64,000 nucleotides of DNA from CAJBLF01 sp041675025 (GCA_041675025.1 JBAYUS010000002.1:62001-126000), one strand, 5' to 3'. Positions 39,089-49,125 are shown, counted from the first letter of the stretch. The notes: generated by a model not told the origin, from the letters alone. Numbers and translations: made by a program.

Positions 39089-40634
39089 ATATTGCTATTT
39101 TACTTTTCACCACTTCCCATATCCTTACCATTGCTCGCGTATCCTGCTCGCAGTAGGTGAGTAAATTTTTAACGGTGGCTTCGTAAGATTTTTCGTCGAT
39201 AGTTCCGAGGACTATTTGTTGGAGTAAGTTGGTGGCTACTCAGCCGTTACCGACTTCAAGATCATCATAGCTAATATCTGTAAGTACAGGCAAAACTTTT
39301 TTGATAGATGCGCTACCGCTAAAATCGCGATGAAAATATTGCATACTTTTGAAGATATCCATGAGGTCATAGGTCTGCGCGTTTACTTGGTCGTAGAAGT
39401 CTTTGTACTCAGGATACATCGCTGCGGTTTCGTTATTTCTGCTACATTCAAATCATTTGTTCCATGCGATAAATGTCCCTTGGGGAGTGCCAACGTCGTG
39501 AACGAATTGGTCGACAACTTTTTTTATATCTGGTGCTTGGAGTCCGATGATGTTTTCATAATGGGTGATCGTTCCATCAGCGTCCATCTTGTGGAGTGAG
39601 TACTGGACAGTTGCTGCTTGCCATGGTTTCGTTCCGTCGAAGAGCGGGATCGGAGTCGCTACGGTTTCGTAGTCGTAGAAGAATAATGGGAATTTAAGTC
39701 AGTCAAAAATATTTTTTATCGTCTGTTTTTCTATCACTTCCTCTCCTTGTTTTCGGAGATTCATATATATTGATGATTTACTTTCTGAGCCGTCCTTGTT
39801 GGAGAGAATCGTGAGGATGTCTTCGTCGGTGAGATCAGAGATCAATATTTTTCCTAGTTCATAGAGAAGTTTCTTTTTTCCTTGGACGATGCCGGCGATA
39901 GTTCGGATGCTTTTTTTTGGTGGCTCTTTTCCGAAATAGGTAAAATAATCTGAACCATCGTAGGGATATTTTTTGTTGAAGTCTTCTAGACTCAGCGAGA
40001 GATCGCTTTCCATCGTCGCTAAAATTGATTCTATCGCGTCGTCAGTCATGAGATCGTTATTTACCAGTTCTTGTAAGATAATATCCTTTGGATCTATTTC
40101 TCCGTGTTTCAGAAATTCTTTATTGAGATAGACAACATAACAGTTTCCTGAGAATTTCTCACCCAAGGTTTTTTCCAAAACATATTTCTGGAAGCTGACA
40201 TCGGTTGATAATTCATCGAGGAGGGTTTGCGCTTTATTCGTAGACCTGATTCCATTCTTGCTTTTTACTTCCATGAGATCATATTTCCCTGTTTCGTTTT
40301 TTACGAGAAAATCTGTCTTCGCGAATAGCGTTTCAGTACAGAAACCTGCTTGATAGACAACGTCAGGATTTTGTGCTAGCGCTTTGCTCGTGAGCTCAGC
40401 GTATGATTTGTGTCGATTTTTGTAGTTGATTTTTTTACTCTCTACTTCAGCGATAGTTTTGCCGGCATAGAGTTTCTTTACCATGTCTTCGACGGTTTGT
40501 CCCATAGCAGCTCAGTCCATACCACCGTAAGTATCCTCCTGGATTTTCTGATGAAGGGCTTTGTCGTTGACGTAGTACCAGGCAAGTTTTGGTGACTGGG
40601 TAAATTCTTTGAAGAGGGATTTGGATATGAACAT
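39087..40634 (-). CDS. DUF2779-domain protein (RecB-like nuclease fold plus exonuclease-like domain)
   Basis: The product is 515 aa. The start ATG 40634 gives MFISKSLFKEFTQSPKLAWY, as in DUF2779/Cas4-RecB-type nucleases (CP.LAWY). The first half contains TDFLVKNETGKYDLMEVKSK, a PD-(D/E)XK-type D...E-x-K core. The second half begins GLKFPLFFYDYETVATPIPL and FDGTKPWQAATVQYSLHKMD, then FIAWNKGFE and LLTYCEQDTRAMVRIWEVV: a DEDD-type exonuclease pattern (D-x-E, and YCEQDT). Found in many bacteria near mobile or defence genes. UGA-Gly at several sites. Confidence 0.85.
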
Positions 40635-40823
40635 GAGGAGTTTTTTATTTAAAAGAAATATATCTGAATTTTTTCTGGGGATTTCTTTTCATATTATTTT
40701 TCATCTTCACTTTACACAAGCCCACCTATTTTTCAACAAGAGAACATATAGCCAAATACAACCAAATATAGCCGAATCAAAAATAAGTAATCCAAAAGCA
40801 AACTCCGCCACTCCCACCATCAT

Positions 40824-40867
40824 TTTGTCAAAAATAAGATTGACAAATAAAACCAGTTTACTACAAT
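40824..40867 (+). promoter_or_regulatory. Promoter with overlapping inverted repeat, MazF-like gene
   Basis: TTGACA (40840) and TACAAT (40862) are spaced 16 nt apart. The -35 is also the right half of TTTGTCAA-N8-TTGACAAA (40824-40847), which resembles the repeat upstream of the PIF1-like helicase. A repressor site is inferred. Confidence 0.5.
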
Positions 40868-40905
40868 TGGATTATACGCGATATTTTATACGGAAGGAGA
40901 TAAGA

Positions 40906-41301
40906 ATGGAAACAGAACAGCAATTTGATCTATGGAATATTCAGAAAAAAAATATTCATAATAAATATTCTACGATCTATTTCAGGGAAGGAGATATCCG
41001 ACGGTGTAGTTTATGAATGAACATCCGCACCGAAGCATACGGCAAGTGAGAATCTTTTCGCAGGCCTATTTTGATTTTGAAAAAACTCTCTGATGATTCC
41101 TGCATCATCATACCATTGAGTAGTAAATCAAAGATATGAACACGATTCTGCGAATATACGCTCCACGGAACAAAAGGGACCGCTCTTCTCTATCAGATCA
41201 AGATGCTCCACAAAAACAGATTTCAAAGAAAGATCTGAGAGCTGGATGAAAAAGATTTTTGAACGATAAAAAAAAGACTCAAACAGCTGTTGAATCTTTA
41301 G
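40906..41301 (+). CDS. MazF/PemK-family endoribonuclease toxin
   Basis: The product is 131 aa. The start is fixed by GGAAGGAGATAAG before ATG 40906. After a polar N-terminus, the MazF fold appears: YFREGDIRRCSLGMNIRTEA, then GKGESFRRPILILKKLSDD, then CIIIPLSSKSK and TALLYQIKMLHKNRFQRKIG. This matches the FREGDI.W..LG.NIG.E..GKG..F.RP form of PemK. Five UGA-Gly hide it in the standard code. No antitoxin is seen beside it; the gene is solitary with its own promoter and inverted repeat. MazF toxins cut mRNA at short motifs (family knowledge). Confidence 0.82.
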
Positions 41302-41410
41302 TAATTATTATCACCCTGCAGTGTCGCAGGGATCGATGGGAAGTCCCCAAAAGTGAATATAGTATAATGAAATATATTCAAATTGCAAATAAATTTATTT
41401 TTTCTTTTTT

Positions 41411-41470
41411 AAATCCTCTCCCCGCCGCTTGGCGGGGTATCCCCTTTCTCAAGGGGAACTTCAGTGACTG
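41411..41470 (+). repeat. Dispersed GC-palindrome repeat
   Basis: AAATCCTCTCCCCGCCGCTT-GGCGGGG, then TCAAGGGGAACTTCAGTGAC. It is the third copy of the unit at 35008 and 39028. Confidence 0.75.
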
Positions 41471-41494
41471 TTGACTCCACGAAGAGGGGGTTGT

Positions 41495-41668
41495 CTACTT
41501 TTTCCACCCTCTCGCATTGATAGCGAACTGTTTCCTCTTCTTTTCCAGTGGAGAGTCAGATGCTTTGATTGCAAGTTTAGCTGCGGGGATCTTCTTCCCT
41601 TGTGCTACACCAAGTTCTTTGTGTAAGGCTCATTTCTTCAAGTCTAAGTGCATCGGTTTTTTTGCCAT
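41495..41668 (-). CDS. Small conserved basic protein, 57 aa
   Basis: MAKKPMHLDLKKGALHKELG (one UGA-Gly) is followed by VAQGKKIPAAKLAIKASDSP and a basic end ARGWKK. The KKGALH..LG...GKKIP pattern is a widespread small-protein motif seen in phage and bacterial genomes, function unknown to me. Ends just beyond the dispersed repeat. Confidence 0.7.
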
Positions 41669-41693
41669 GTGGGAGTGAGGATTTTTTTAAAAA

Positions 41694-42119
41694 TTAATTA
41701 TTCTGATTTTTTTTCTTCGATTTTCCAGAAAACATTTTAGGGATATATTTCACGATACAGAATATACATCACATAACTGCCAACAATAAAATAAAATATC
41801 ATATAGCGAACATTATCATTTTAATATTTTGTACAGAAGTTGTAGTAGGTCCAAGGATACTAGCTAGCTTTCAAGCAAGAGTAAAAGAGTTTGCGAGTTC
41901 TGGTAGATTACCTACGTAAAAATTCATATAGAAAAACACTATATTGATTAGCACTCATCGTATGATATAATGAATCACTCTATCTAGTCGATAATTATTA
42001 TTTCTCTTCAATGAGTTTCTCAGAAAATATTTATCTCATCGGAGAAGTTCTACGAAGATGTAACCTACACAGAGAGTGATGAGACCGACACAGAAAAGAG
42101 CTGTTGGAGAAATTTGCAT
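41694..42119 (-). CDS. Small membrane protein, 141 aa
   Basis: Three hydrophobic segments: residues about 6-25 (TALFCVGLITLCVGYIFVEL), 50-68 (IIRGVLINIVFFYMNFYVG) and 100-122 (IMFAIGYFILLLAVMGCIFC). It ends in a Lys-rich cytoplasmic tail (FSGKSKKKNQNN). UGA-Gly at five sites. It starts 107 nt beyond the stop of the next upstream gene. No family recognised. Confidence 0.72.
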
Positions 42120-42184
42120 GGTGGTTTTTTACAAGATAAATCACCCTTTACTTTACACAAGCCCACTAGTTTTTCAATAAAAGA

Positions 42185-42208
42185 AAAAAGAGCCTAGAGG
42201 CTCTTTTT
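42185..42208 (-). terminator. Terminator (symmetrical)
   Basis: AAAAAGAGCC-TA-GAGGCTCTTTTT reads as a terminator on both strands; it lies just past the stop of the gene at 42227. Confidence 0.8.
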
Positions 42209-42226
42209 ATCTATCATAAGAAATAA

Positions 42227-42961
42227 TTATTTATTAATAAAGTTTTTCATAAAAAACTTTCCTTTTTCTGTTGCACTTATTGTTTGTTCCTTTGTATTTA
42301 TATTTATGAGTCCATTGGAATCTAAAAATCACAAACTCTGTTCACTAATATTCTTTCATCTATCAGAAAAGTCCGATATATTAATTCTACCATTTTTTGA
42401 ATATAGAACACGTTCCAATTCATGCATACTTGATTCAAACATCATTAATCTACTAACCTCTTTATATTCTTCACTCCACTTTTCTTCCATTGATTTAATC
42501 TTTTTGGATTTTATCTCTATTTCCTTTTCAAAATTTTGTTTTTGTTTGTTTAAATTTTTACTTTTTTCTTCTTCAACTCTACCAATTATTTTTTGATATT
42601 TTTCATCTTCTTTAGCCCTTAAAATCTTTTTTTCTGTTTTATTAGATAATCATTTAGCATATACTATTTTTTCTATTTTATAGAATTGCCAATGGACTAA
42701 ATAAGTAACTAGAGCTGGAATAAGAACTAATTTTAACAAAACTCAAATAAAAGACCAAATATCATGAAAAGAATACAAACTATATATGTATTCACTTTTA
42801 AGTAATTCATATTTATTTCGAATATATTGTTCATTAATAAAAAATGAGACAAACCAAAATTTTCGGTTTGTTGTAAGCCAAGTAATAATGAGGGTTCCAT
42901 ACATTATACTTCCAAATCTACTATTAAAAGCATCTTTCATTCAAACAAAGAGATCATTCAT
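42227..42961 (-). CDS. Membrane protein with long coiled coil, 244 aa
   Basis: N-terminal MNDLFVGMKDAFNSRFGSIM, two membrane segments (about 20-40 and 72-95; FIGVLLKLVLIPALVTYLVH), then a Lys/Glu-rich coiled coil (LNKQKQNFEKEIEIKSKKIK) and a C-terminal domain with LERVLYSKNGRINISDFSD and FFMKNFINK. The two-membrane-helix start with FWFVSFF recalls superinfection-exclusion-like proteins, but the match is weak. UGA-Gly at several sites. It lies in the defence-rich region. Confidence 0.7.
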
Positions 42962-43212
42962 TTTTTCCAAAAAAATTAAAATACATTTATTATACTTTTT
43001 TCAATAATTTATACTTCTTCTTTATTCAATACCCACAAATTATTTTCTACTTTATACAACTACGCCTACTTTTCAATCGGAAGGAAAAACAAAAATCTCT
43101 TGCATTTTTTCGTAGCAAGATTATACTCTAGGTGCTATGAGAACATAGCAAACAAAAACAAGAAAATACTATTTGTGACATGGAGATGAAAATTCAATAT
43201 AACACAAATAGC

Positions 43213-43325
43213 CGGGGCTTTACACCTCAGCTATTAAGATTAATTCAGGACCTAGTGTATAATCAATCAAAGATTTAATGCAACAGGATATTGATCCAAA
43301 ATAGTTACTCAAAGGTAAAGCCCCG
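43213..43325 (+). other. Structured leader or small RNA candidate upstream of the DUF2188 gene
   Basis: An 11-bp perfect stem CGGGGCTTTAC/GTAAAGCCCCG encloses 91 nt. The enclosed part contains TATAAT at 43248. No open frame crosses it. The 3' arm ends 29 nt before ATG 43355, so it may be a leader of that gene. The rest of the gap 42962-43354 shows nothing else. Confidence 0.4.
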
Positions 43326-43354
43326 AAAGCTTTATCTTTTTATTAAATTTTACC

Positions 43355-43582
43355 ATGGGAAAACCAACGGTACATGTTACCCCTCATTCTTGATGAGGGC
43401 GACAAGCTAAAATTTCTTGATCTAGTAGAGCAAGTCATCTTGCTAATACTCAGGAAGAAGCGCGTCAATTTTGAAGACAAAGAGCTATCGATCTCAAGAC
43501 AGAACTGGTTATTCACTGAAGAGATTGAAAAATTAGAAACAAGGACAGTTATGGTCCAGACAAATGTCCTCCAGTAGGATAG
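43355..43582 (+). CDS. DUF2188-like protein
   Basis: The product is 75 aa with six UGA-Gly: MGKPTVHVTPHSGGGRQAKI, then SGSSRASHLANTQEEARQFG, then TELVIHGRDGKIRNKDSYGP and DKCPPVG. This is the DUF2188 pattern (HV.P...GW.VK..G..RAS....TQ.EA....R.....G.EL.IHGRDG.IRD..SYG.DP.PP.G), except that the usual Trp positions differ. Function of the family unknown. It has a terminator right after it. Confidence 0.85.
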
Positions 43583-43588
43583 TTTTCC

Positions 43589-43614
43589 AGCCCCGCGAAA
43601 ACGGGGCCTTTTAT
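43589..43614 (+). terminator. Terminator after the DUF2188 gene
   Basis: A GCCCCG-CGAAAA-CGGGGC hairpin is followed by CTTTT. Confidence 0.85.
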
Positions 43615-43631
43615 ATTGTATAAAAAATATT

Positions 43632-44501
43632 ATGAAAATATCACAAATGTTTCATTTACCTACACTATTACCTTTTATTGACGTAGACCTATCTACGGAT
43701 ACAGAATTATTTATAAACCCATTGCTTATTAGAGTAAATAAGAAAAAGTTTTATAAAGAAATGGATCATAAGATAGTCTCTTTTCGAAAAAAGACAATAA
43801 ATATGATTGAACATGGGTCTTTAGATGATTTGTTAAAATTATGGGATAATACACATGAGAAAAATTATACCCATCTTGGCTATTCAGATTGAAAATCTGC
43901 TGGCAAAGCCTGTTGAAAAGAAACGATAACTGCAATTTATGAAGATCATCTTGTAAGATCTCTCATATCACAAAATAAAATTAAAGGAATAGAAGATACT
44001 TTGATCTTGGTAGACAATATCAATAAGGACAAAATATCAGATATCATAACGAACATTATCCTTAAAGAACTTGTTGTTTTTACTCAATATCAATGCAAAT
44101 TATTTTGAATAACCAATCTTGTATCCAAAAAAATTTGAAAATACTGGAATGGAAGTAGATGGATTTCTCTTAACGATTTTGTTCCGCTCGACAAGACATG
44201 AAAACCAATTTTATTTGTTCCAAATGAAATTGTAACAAATAAAGAAAGATGGTCTGCTAATAGATATTACAGCATGCAAATATGTGAGGAAAATCAAACA
44301 AAACTTGAGAAAAAATATACAACGACGTCATGGGCGAATAGAGAAAAAGGATTATCAAAAAAAGAAGTGAAAACAATATTACCTTACTCTATAGATTATG
44401 TCAGAGGTTATGTTAACGAAAAACCATCATCCTTACAAAAATTCAAGGATAGGGTTTCTATTGAATTAAGACTTTTATTAAGCTCTGGTAAAAACATTTA
44501 A
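43632..44501 (+). CDS. Unknown family protein (paralogue of the N-terminal part of the 46461-47876 gene), 289 aa
   Basis: It starts MKISQMFHLPTLLPFIDVDL and carries STDTELFINPLLI, then a helical segment, THLGYSDGKSAGKACGKE, LVDNINKDKISDIITNIIL, and GKPILFVPNEIVT. These four blocks occur in the same order in the first 230 residues of the nuclease-fused protein at 46461-47876 (NPLFIDPFLL; THLGYIQGNSDKGSGLG; GRDKISDFITNLVL; GKYILLMPEVILT). Its C-terminal 80 residues (WANREKGLSKKEVKTILPYS) are unrelated and highly charged. The family is not one I can name. Seven UGA-Gly. Role in defence is inferred from context. Confidence 0.75.
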
Positions 44502-44560
44502 TTTACCTCTTTAATAAGATAAGTATCTGGAATGATTAGGAAAGTTTTTTTGTAAATTTT

Positions 44561-44722
44561 CTATACTTTTTTTCCTTTTTTTTCCGTTTTTCAATCTACT
44601 ACCTTATTTTCATATTTTCAAGAAGAACAAGTGTAAACATCTTGTGTTTCAGGATTCTTTTCAGGAGGATTCTCGACTTTGTGTTTTTCATTATTAGAAT
44701 TTAATTTGCGATTTTCAGACAT
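44561..44722 (-). CDS. 53-residue hydrophilic protein overlapping the membrane gene
   Basis: MSENRKLNSNNEKHKVENPP, then EKNPETQDVYTCSSGKYENK and a Lys-rich end. It overlaps the end of the upstream membrane protein gene by 22 nt, a sign of translational coupling. Two UGA-Gly. No family recognised. Confidence 0.5.
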
Positions 44723-45216
44723 AATATCAAGTTTATTACGTTATAAAAATATATGCTCAGATTATAAATTACGATCACTCATATTCAAATTGACAGCATA
44801 ATCAACGATCTTTTTAACCGTTTTGATTTAAGTTCGATTAATTTTCCATTGCTGTCAGTAGAATCATTTATATTTCAAACTATTTCTTTTAAAACACTGT
44901 TTTTTGACTCATTTTGATTCCGATACTTTTTTGTAAGTCAACTCAAATTAACACCCAGTTTCAACTTTCTAGGTCGAATAACAACTATACTAAATGTAAT
45001 CGACAAAACAAACAATATTGAACTAACTACATAAACTATAGTCATATTTGAATTAAACAAAAACGCAATAATTGCTCACAAAAACAATATAATCCAAGAT
45101 GCTTTAATATCTACTGAATTATAGATTTTTGTTTGTGCACTTAATTTAGATTCTGACAAATCATTTATCAAATCCAAAAGATTTTCATTCGTGATTTTTC
45201 AATTAATTTCTTTCAT
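44701..45216 (-). CDS. Three-helix membrane protein, 171 aa
   Basis: After a soluble helix (ENLLDLINDLSESKLSAQ) come two membrane segments (ASWIILFLGAIIAFLF and IVYVVSSILFVLSITFSIVV), a loop with helices (NESKNSVLKEIVGNINDSTD), and a third segment (LIMLSIGIGVIVIYNL). This helix, 2 TM, helix, TM layout resembles small defence effectors of the SLATT/Pycsar-TM kind, but the similarity is of topology only. UGA-Gly at six sites. It is in the same strand and region as the HEPN-like and nuclease genes. Confidence 0.65.
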
Positions 45217-45403
45217 ATTTATTGTTTATTTATATAAATTTCCTTCTTGTATCTCCTGATTTAAGGCTCAGTTAACACCTATAGACCTCTATATTTTAGT
45301 CATATCACCCTACTCCTTCAATCTCTTCCTCGCCCTGCAAGCGGCAGTTCATCGTTCTATAGTTATTTTTTGGACTGATGATTCAGGCGTAAAAAATATA
45401 ATA

Positions 45404-46444
45404 TTAAACAATTAGCTTTTCTTCAAATTCTATCTTTGTAAGTCATTTTTCTATGATTTTCTGAAATGATGCAAATACTATGGCATATATAACATCAATA
45501 TCTTTTTCCATTATATCATCCCATATTTTTCTGATTCAATGTTCATCATCAATAAAATTATCAAACAAAATAGGATTGTTTATATTATACTCTCAATGGA
45601 CGTATTTACTTCTTAAATTATAAAATTTGTTAATTATTTTTTTTAGTTTTTTAATTGTAACCTCATCTATTTTTATCAAAATTTTAATCCTATTAAACAA
45701 AGTATTCATTATTCTATCTTCTGGTGTGCTATATATCGCCTCCAAAATTTGAGAGAGATAGAAAACCTGTAGAAGAGATTCATTACCCAAATTTTCATTT
45801 AAGAAGAGATGAAATAGCCCAAATATAGCAGATTCAAGTCTATTCTCTTCGGACGATAGAGGATTAAACCATAACCCGAATTTCTGTGTTCGTTCAGAAA
45901 CTTTTTTTAATGATATTTCATCTACCTTTATTATTTTTTGTTGATACATTTGGTAAAATCTCTCGTCACCCAAAATATTGAATTCTCATCATTGTTCAAA
46001 TATCTCGCTCACCTTATATGGTTTCTTTGACTCATTATATTTTATCAAACCCATATTAGCAAATTTGTATTTACATCTTCAAACATCAAAAGACCCAGGA
46101 AGAGATATATTGAGAATAAAAAAAATCAAATGAACAAAACACCTAAAATATGAATCAAATTTTCGATAATCATAGTTTTTCCCAAGATCTTTAGGAAATC
46201 ATATATTTATCGTTCAATATAGCGAGTTCATAAGATAACTTCAACCACTTTCTTTCGTTATTTTTGATTTTTTCCAATCTATTTTTATAGAAATTCTATC
46301 TCAATAGATATTACCATATTGCAATAATGACAAGTCTTTTAGATTCTTTTCTTTAATACCAAAAGAGTCTTTTTTGTTTATATACAATTCTATTCAATCT
46401 AACTCAAAGGTATAAACAACAATATATTTAGACTTACTTTCCAT
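45404..46444 (-). CDS. HEPN-like protein (Apea-type C-terminus), 346 aa
   Basis: MESKSKYIVVYTFELDGIEL opens a beta-rich N-terminal part. The C-terminal half is helical, with IFGLFHLFLNENLGNESLLQ and then IDEVTIKKLKKIINKFYNLR-SKYVHGEYN. The R-x4-H arrangement RSKYVH followed by G is the catalytic pattern of HEPN ribonucleases, and LRSKYVHG fits the Apea-like group. It lies 16 nt downstream of the nuclease-fused gene on the same strand. Domain call is by motif; the RNA target is unknown. Confidence 0.65.
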
Positions 46445-46460
46445 TTTTTCGTTTTATCAA

Positions 46461-47876
46461 TTAAATTTTAGATGCAGATTTTTGTTTTTGAATATCTATC
46501 ATGATAACATTTTTTAAGTTGTGTGTCTTAATTATTTCTTCAGTTCTTTCTATTTGTTCATTACTAGAACAAAAAACTACTCTTACTATATTTACGGTAT
46601 TATTTGTTTTTCCATATTTATTAGATTGTGTTGTTAATCCATGTTCTAATCTCGAATTACTTCATAATTTAAATTCTATGATGGTTGTATTATTTGCTCA
46701 CTTTGAAACTTTAAAATCCACCGGTCAAGAGCCGTTATCAACCTCCCCATCTACACAAAATTTAGAATATCACCATGACAATGTGAATAGTAATTGTATT
46801 TGTTTTTCAGAAAAAATATCTTTATCGTTTTTATAAAATGTCTTATATAGTCAATTCTCTTCTATCTTCTGCTTAAATTGTGCAATTAATCTATACGCTT
46901 CTTCTAAGCTATTCTGAGATTTGTCTGGATTAAAATCTTTTCGAAAACTATTGATAGTTGGTATTTTTGCCAACAAGTCCTTATGTTCGTTTATCTCTTC
47001 TTTATTCTTTTTTAATGCAGATGAAGAATCCTTTTCTTTTATTTCTGTATACGTTTTGTATATATCAGGATTATCTATTACTAGAGATAATAATTGAGTA
47101 AGCTTTTCTTCTTTCGTAAGAATCTCTTGTTTAAGAATCAGATTAAATTTAAATTTTAACTCATCGTTTTGTAGAGATTGAGGGATATGATTAAATAAAT
47201 TTTTATTAAAGTCTTTTTTATTTAAAAAATCATCGGTGGTGGTCAAAATAACTTCTGGCATTAAAAGAATATATTTTCAATTATAAATGGGCAATTTAAA
47301 ACTCTTTGGTAATCGTATTTTTTTTGATTTATCAAAGAAACAATTTTGTATTATAATATTCTTTGTTTTCTCTGGCACAATATTTCCCTTATTACATACA
47401 TTTTCAGTAAATTTTGCTATATCTGATAATACTAAATTAGTTATAAAATCGCTGATTTTATCTCTTCAAACATATTTTGTAAATAATGTTAGTTTTTCTA
47501 TACGAATATCTTCATCTGTGGATTGCTCCAAATATTTCAAAGCGTGTCTTAATTCTCTGACAAACTTTGGTCAAAGTCATGATCATTTATCGCTATTTCC
47601 TTGAATATATCATAAATGAGTTTCTTTTATTTCATGGAAGCTAAAATAAGCTTTTTCTGCTCATTTTCATTTAATGTTGTCATTGTTTATTTTTAAAAAT
47701 ATCAAGTATTCAACTATATTTTTGTACCATCATTTATATTCTTTAGAAATTGATAATAGAAATGGATCTATAAATAAAGGATTATCAAAACTAATAAAGA
47801 TGTCTAAGGCTCATATCTCGTCCATCTTTTTGGAATCTACTCAAAAATATTTACTAAATTTTATCGGTTTTCCCAT
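46461..47876 (-). CDS. Unknown-family N-terminal domain fused to PD-(D/E)XK-like nuclease, 471 aa
   Basis: The start ATG 47876 (MGKPIKFSKYFGVDSKKMDE) is the first after an in-frame TAA. Residues 20-230 share four motif blocks with the product of 43632-44501. The middle is a Glu/Lys-rich helical linker (KEKDSSSALKKNKEEINEHK). The C-terminal 130 residues hold FCVDGEVDNGSGPVDFKVSK followed by TTIIEFKLGSNSRLEHGLTT: D-x(n)-E-x-K, with a following Q as in restriction-type PD-(D/E)XK nucleases. At least a dozen UGA are read as Gly, so the gene is invisible in the standard code. Neighbour of the HEPN-like gene. Confidence 0.75.
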
Positions 47877-48204
47877 TGATATACTTTGTGTTTACAAATT
47901 AAATATCTCCATAAATTTCATTAATCTCTTTGATGGTTTTATTTATACATATTTCCCAATAAATGTCAAATATTCTCTTGCAAACATAAAAACAATCCCT
48001 ATACTCACACCACATCAAGAGTAGATAGGAGAGCACTGGCTCGTTCGTACTATCTCAGCAACCTGCTTCACGGTAAGGTGCTTCATCCAGCCTGAGAAGG
48101 AGAGATGTGACAACCACAAACTTTTCGTCTTAGGATAGAGAAGTTTTTTTATTTTCTATCCAAAAACACCATGAGATCCTTCGTATGATGCGAACACAAA
48201 ACAG

Positions 48205-48309
48205 ATGGCAAAAATCCGCGCTGAGCAATGACCAGATGCTCGGAAGAAAGATTTAGACGAAGCGACTATAGCGATATTGGAAGATTGTATGAACGAAGAG
48301 GAAGAATAA
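48205..48309 (+). CDS. 34-residue ORF, possible 3' end of a decayed gene
   Basis: ATG 48205 encodes MAKIRAEQGPDARKKDLDEA then TIAILEDCMNEEEE (one UGA-Gly). The frame is open upstream to 48145 (YPKTPGDPSYDANTKQ) without a start codon. A different frame at about 48012-48150 reads RRALARSYYLSNLLHGKVLH. The two together look like a frameshifted remnant. The 328-base gap before it holds nothing else. Confidence 0.35.
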
Positions 48310-48310
48310 A

Positions 48311-48336
48311 AAAAGAGCCGAAAGGCTCTATTTTAA
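48311..48336 (+). terminator. Terminator with GAAA loop
   Basis: AGAGCC-GAAA-GGCTCT is followed by ATTTTAAAA. It overlaps the region between convergent genes, and an A-run on the left makes it usable on the minus strand too. Confidence 0.8.
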
Positions 48337-48370
48337 AACTAATATATCTTGATTTATTTCGCTGGTATAT

Positions 48371-49116
48371 TTATCATATTTTCTTCATATCTTCTACAAT
48401 TTTATTTGCCAACTGGCGCTTTTCTATTAAATAAGCATCTCGTTTATTCTCTCATTTTCTCGTTCTCCCAGCTACAAAACCATAATGATCATGAAGATCA
48501 ATAGCATACTTTATAAAATCAGGTGCAGGGACGTATCGGACGTAATCTCGTAAATCACCATCTGATGTATCAAAATTACAAAAAATCAATCACATACTAT
48601 GTTTTGACAATACTCAAGATTTTTTAACAGTAGCCGTAAATACCTTATTTACATCTGGAGTAAAACGGCTTTTGATTTGGAAATACATTGTTCTTAAAGT
48701 TCATTTTTCTTTTACAATAAGATCAATACCTTCATCATCTGATATCGGTCTATAACACGACAATTGTGTTTCGCCATACAAAGTAATTAATTCTGCAATA
48801 CGAGCTTCTGCAATATCTCCTTTTTGTTTCGTCGAAACAGACTGAGCAATAAGCGGCTTTTTTTCTTCCCTATTTTTTTGGTTATATTTTTTATAGCACT
48901 ATTGATTGTATATGTTCACGGTCAAACTTTTATAAATCTAGATTGTTCTTTTTTCGTATTTGTGTCTACTACCAATTGTGCACACATAGTTGCAGCAGGC
49001 GTTTTTCCATCAGTCACTAATCACTGTTTTAGAGCAATTTTTGTTATTTCTTCATAATGTAGAGGTTTCTTTGCTTCAAGAAGTATTTTATAAGCAAAAT
49101 CTTTAAACGAAATCAT
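48371..49116 (-). CDS. HARE-HTH restriction endonuclease-like protein, frameshifted
   Basis: The N-terminal part, MISFKDFAYKILLEAKKPLH, YEEITKIALKQGLVTDGKTP and FIKVGPGTYTIN, is a HARE-HTH domain. After ...TKKIGKK the frame shifts at an A7 run (48860-48866): one more A gives KKPLIAQSVSTKQKGDIAEA, RIAELITLYGE and SDDEGIDLIVKEKGTLRTMY-FQIKS, a PD-(D/E)XK core with Q-x-K. The stop is TAA 48371-48373. Total span is one base short of 249 codons. Together these are a HARE-HTH restriction nuclease. It follows the type III res gene by 9 nt and may belong to the same operon. Confidence 0.75.
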
Positions 49117-49125
49117 TGAGTTAAT

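Noticed and set aside
40609..40905. Upstream extension of the MazF-like gene to 40609
   Set aside because: The frame is open, but promoter and GGAAGGAG ribosome site lie inside it just before 40906, where the homology begins.
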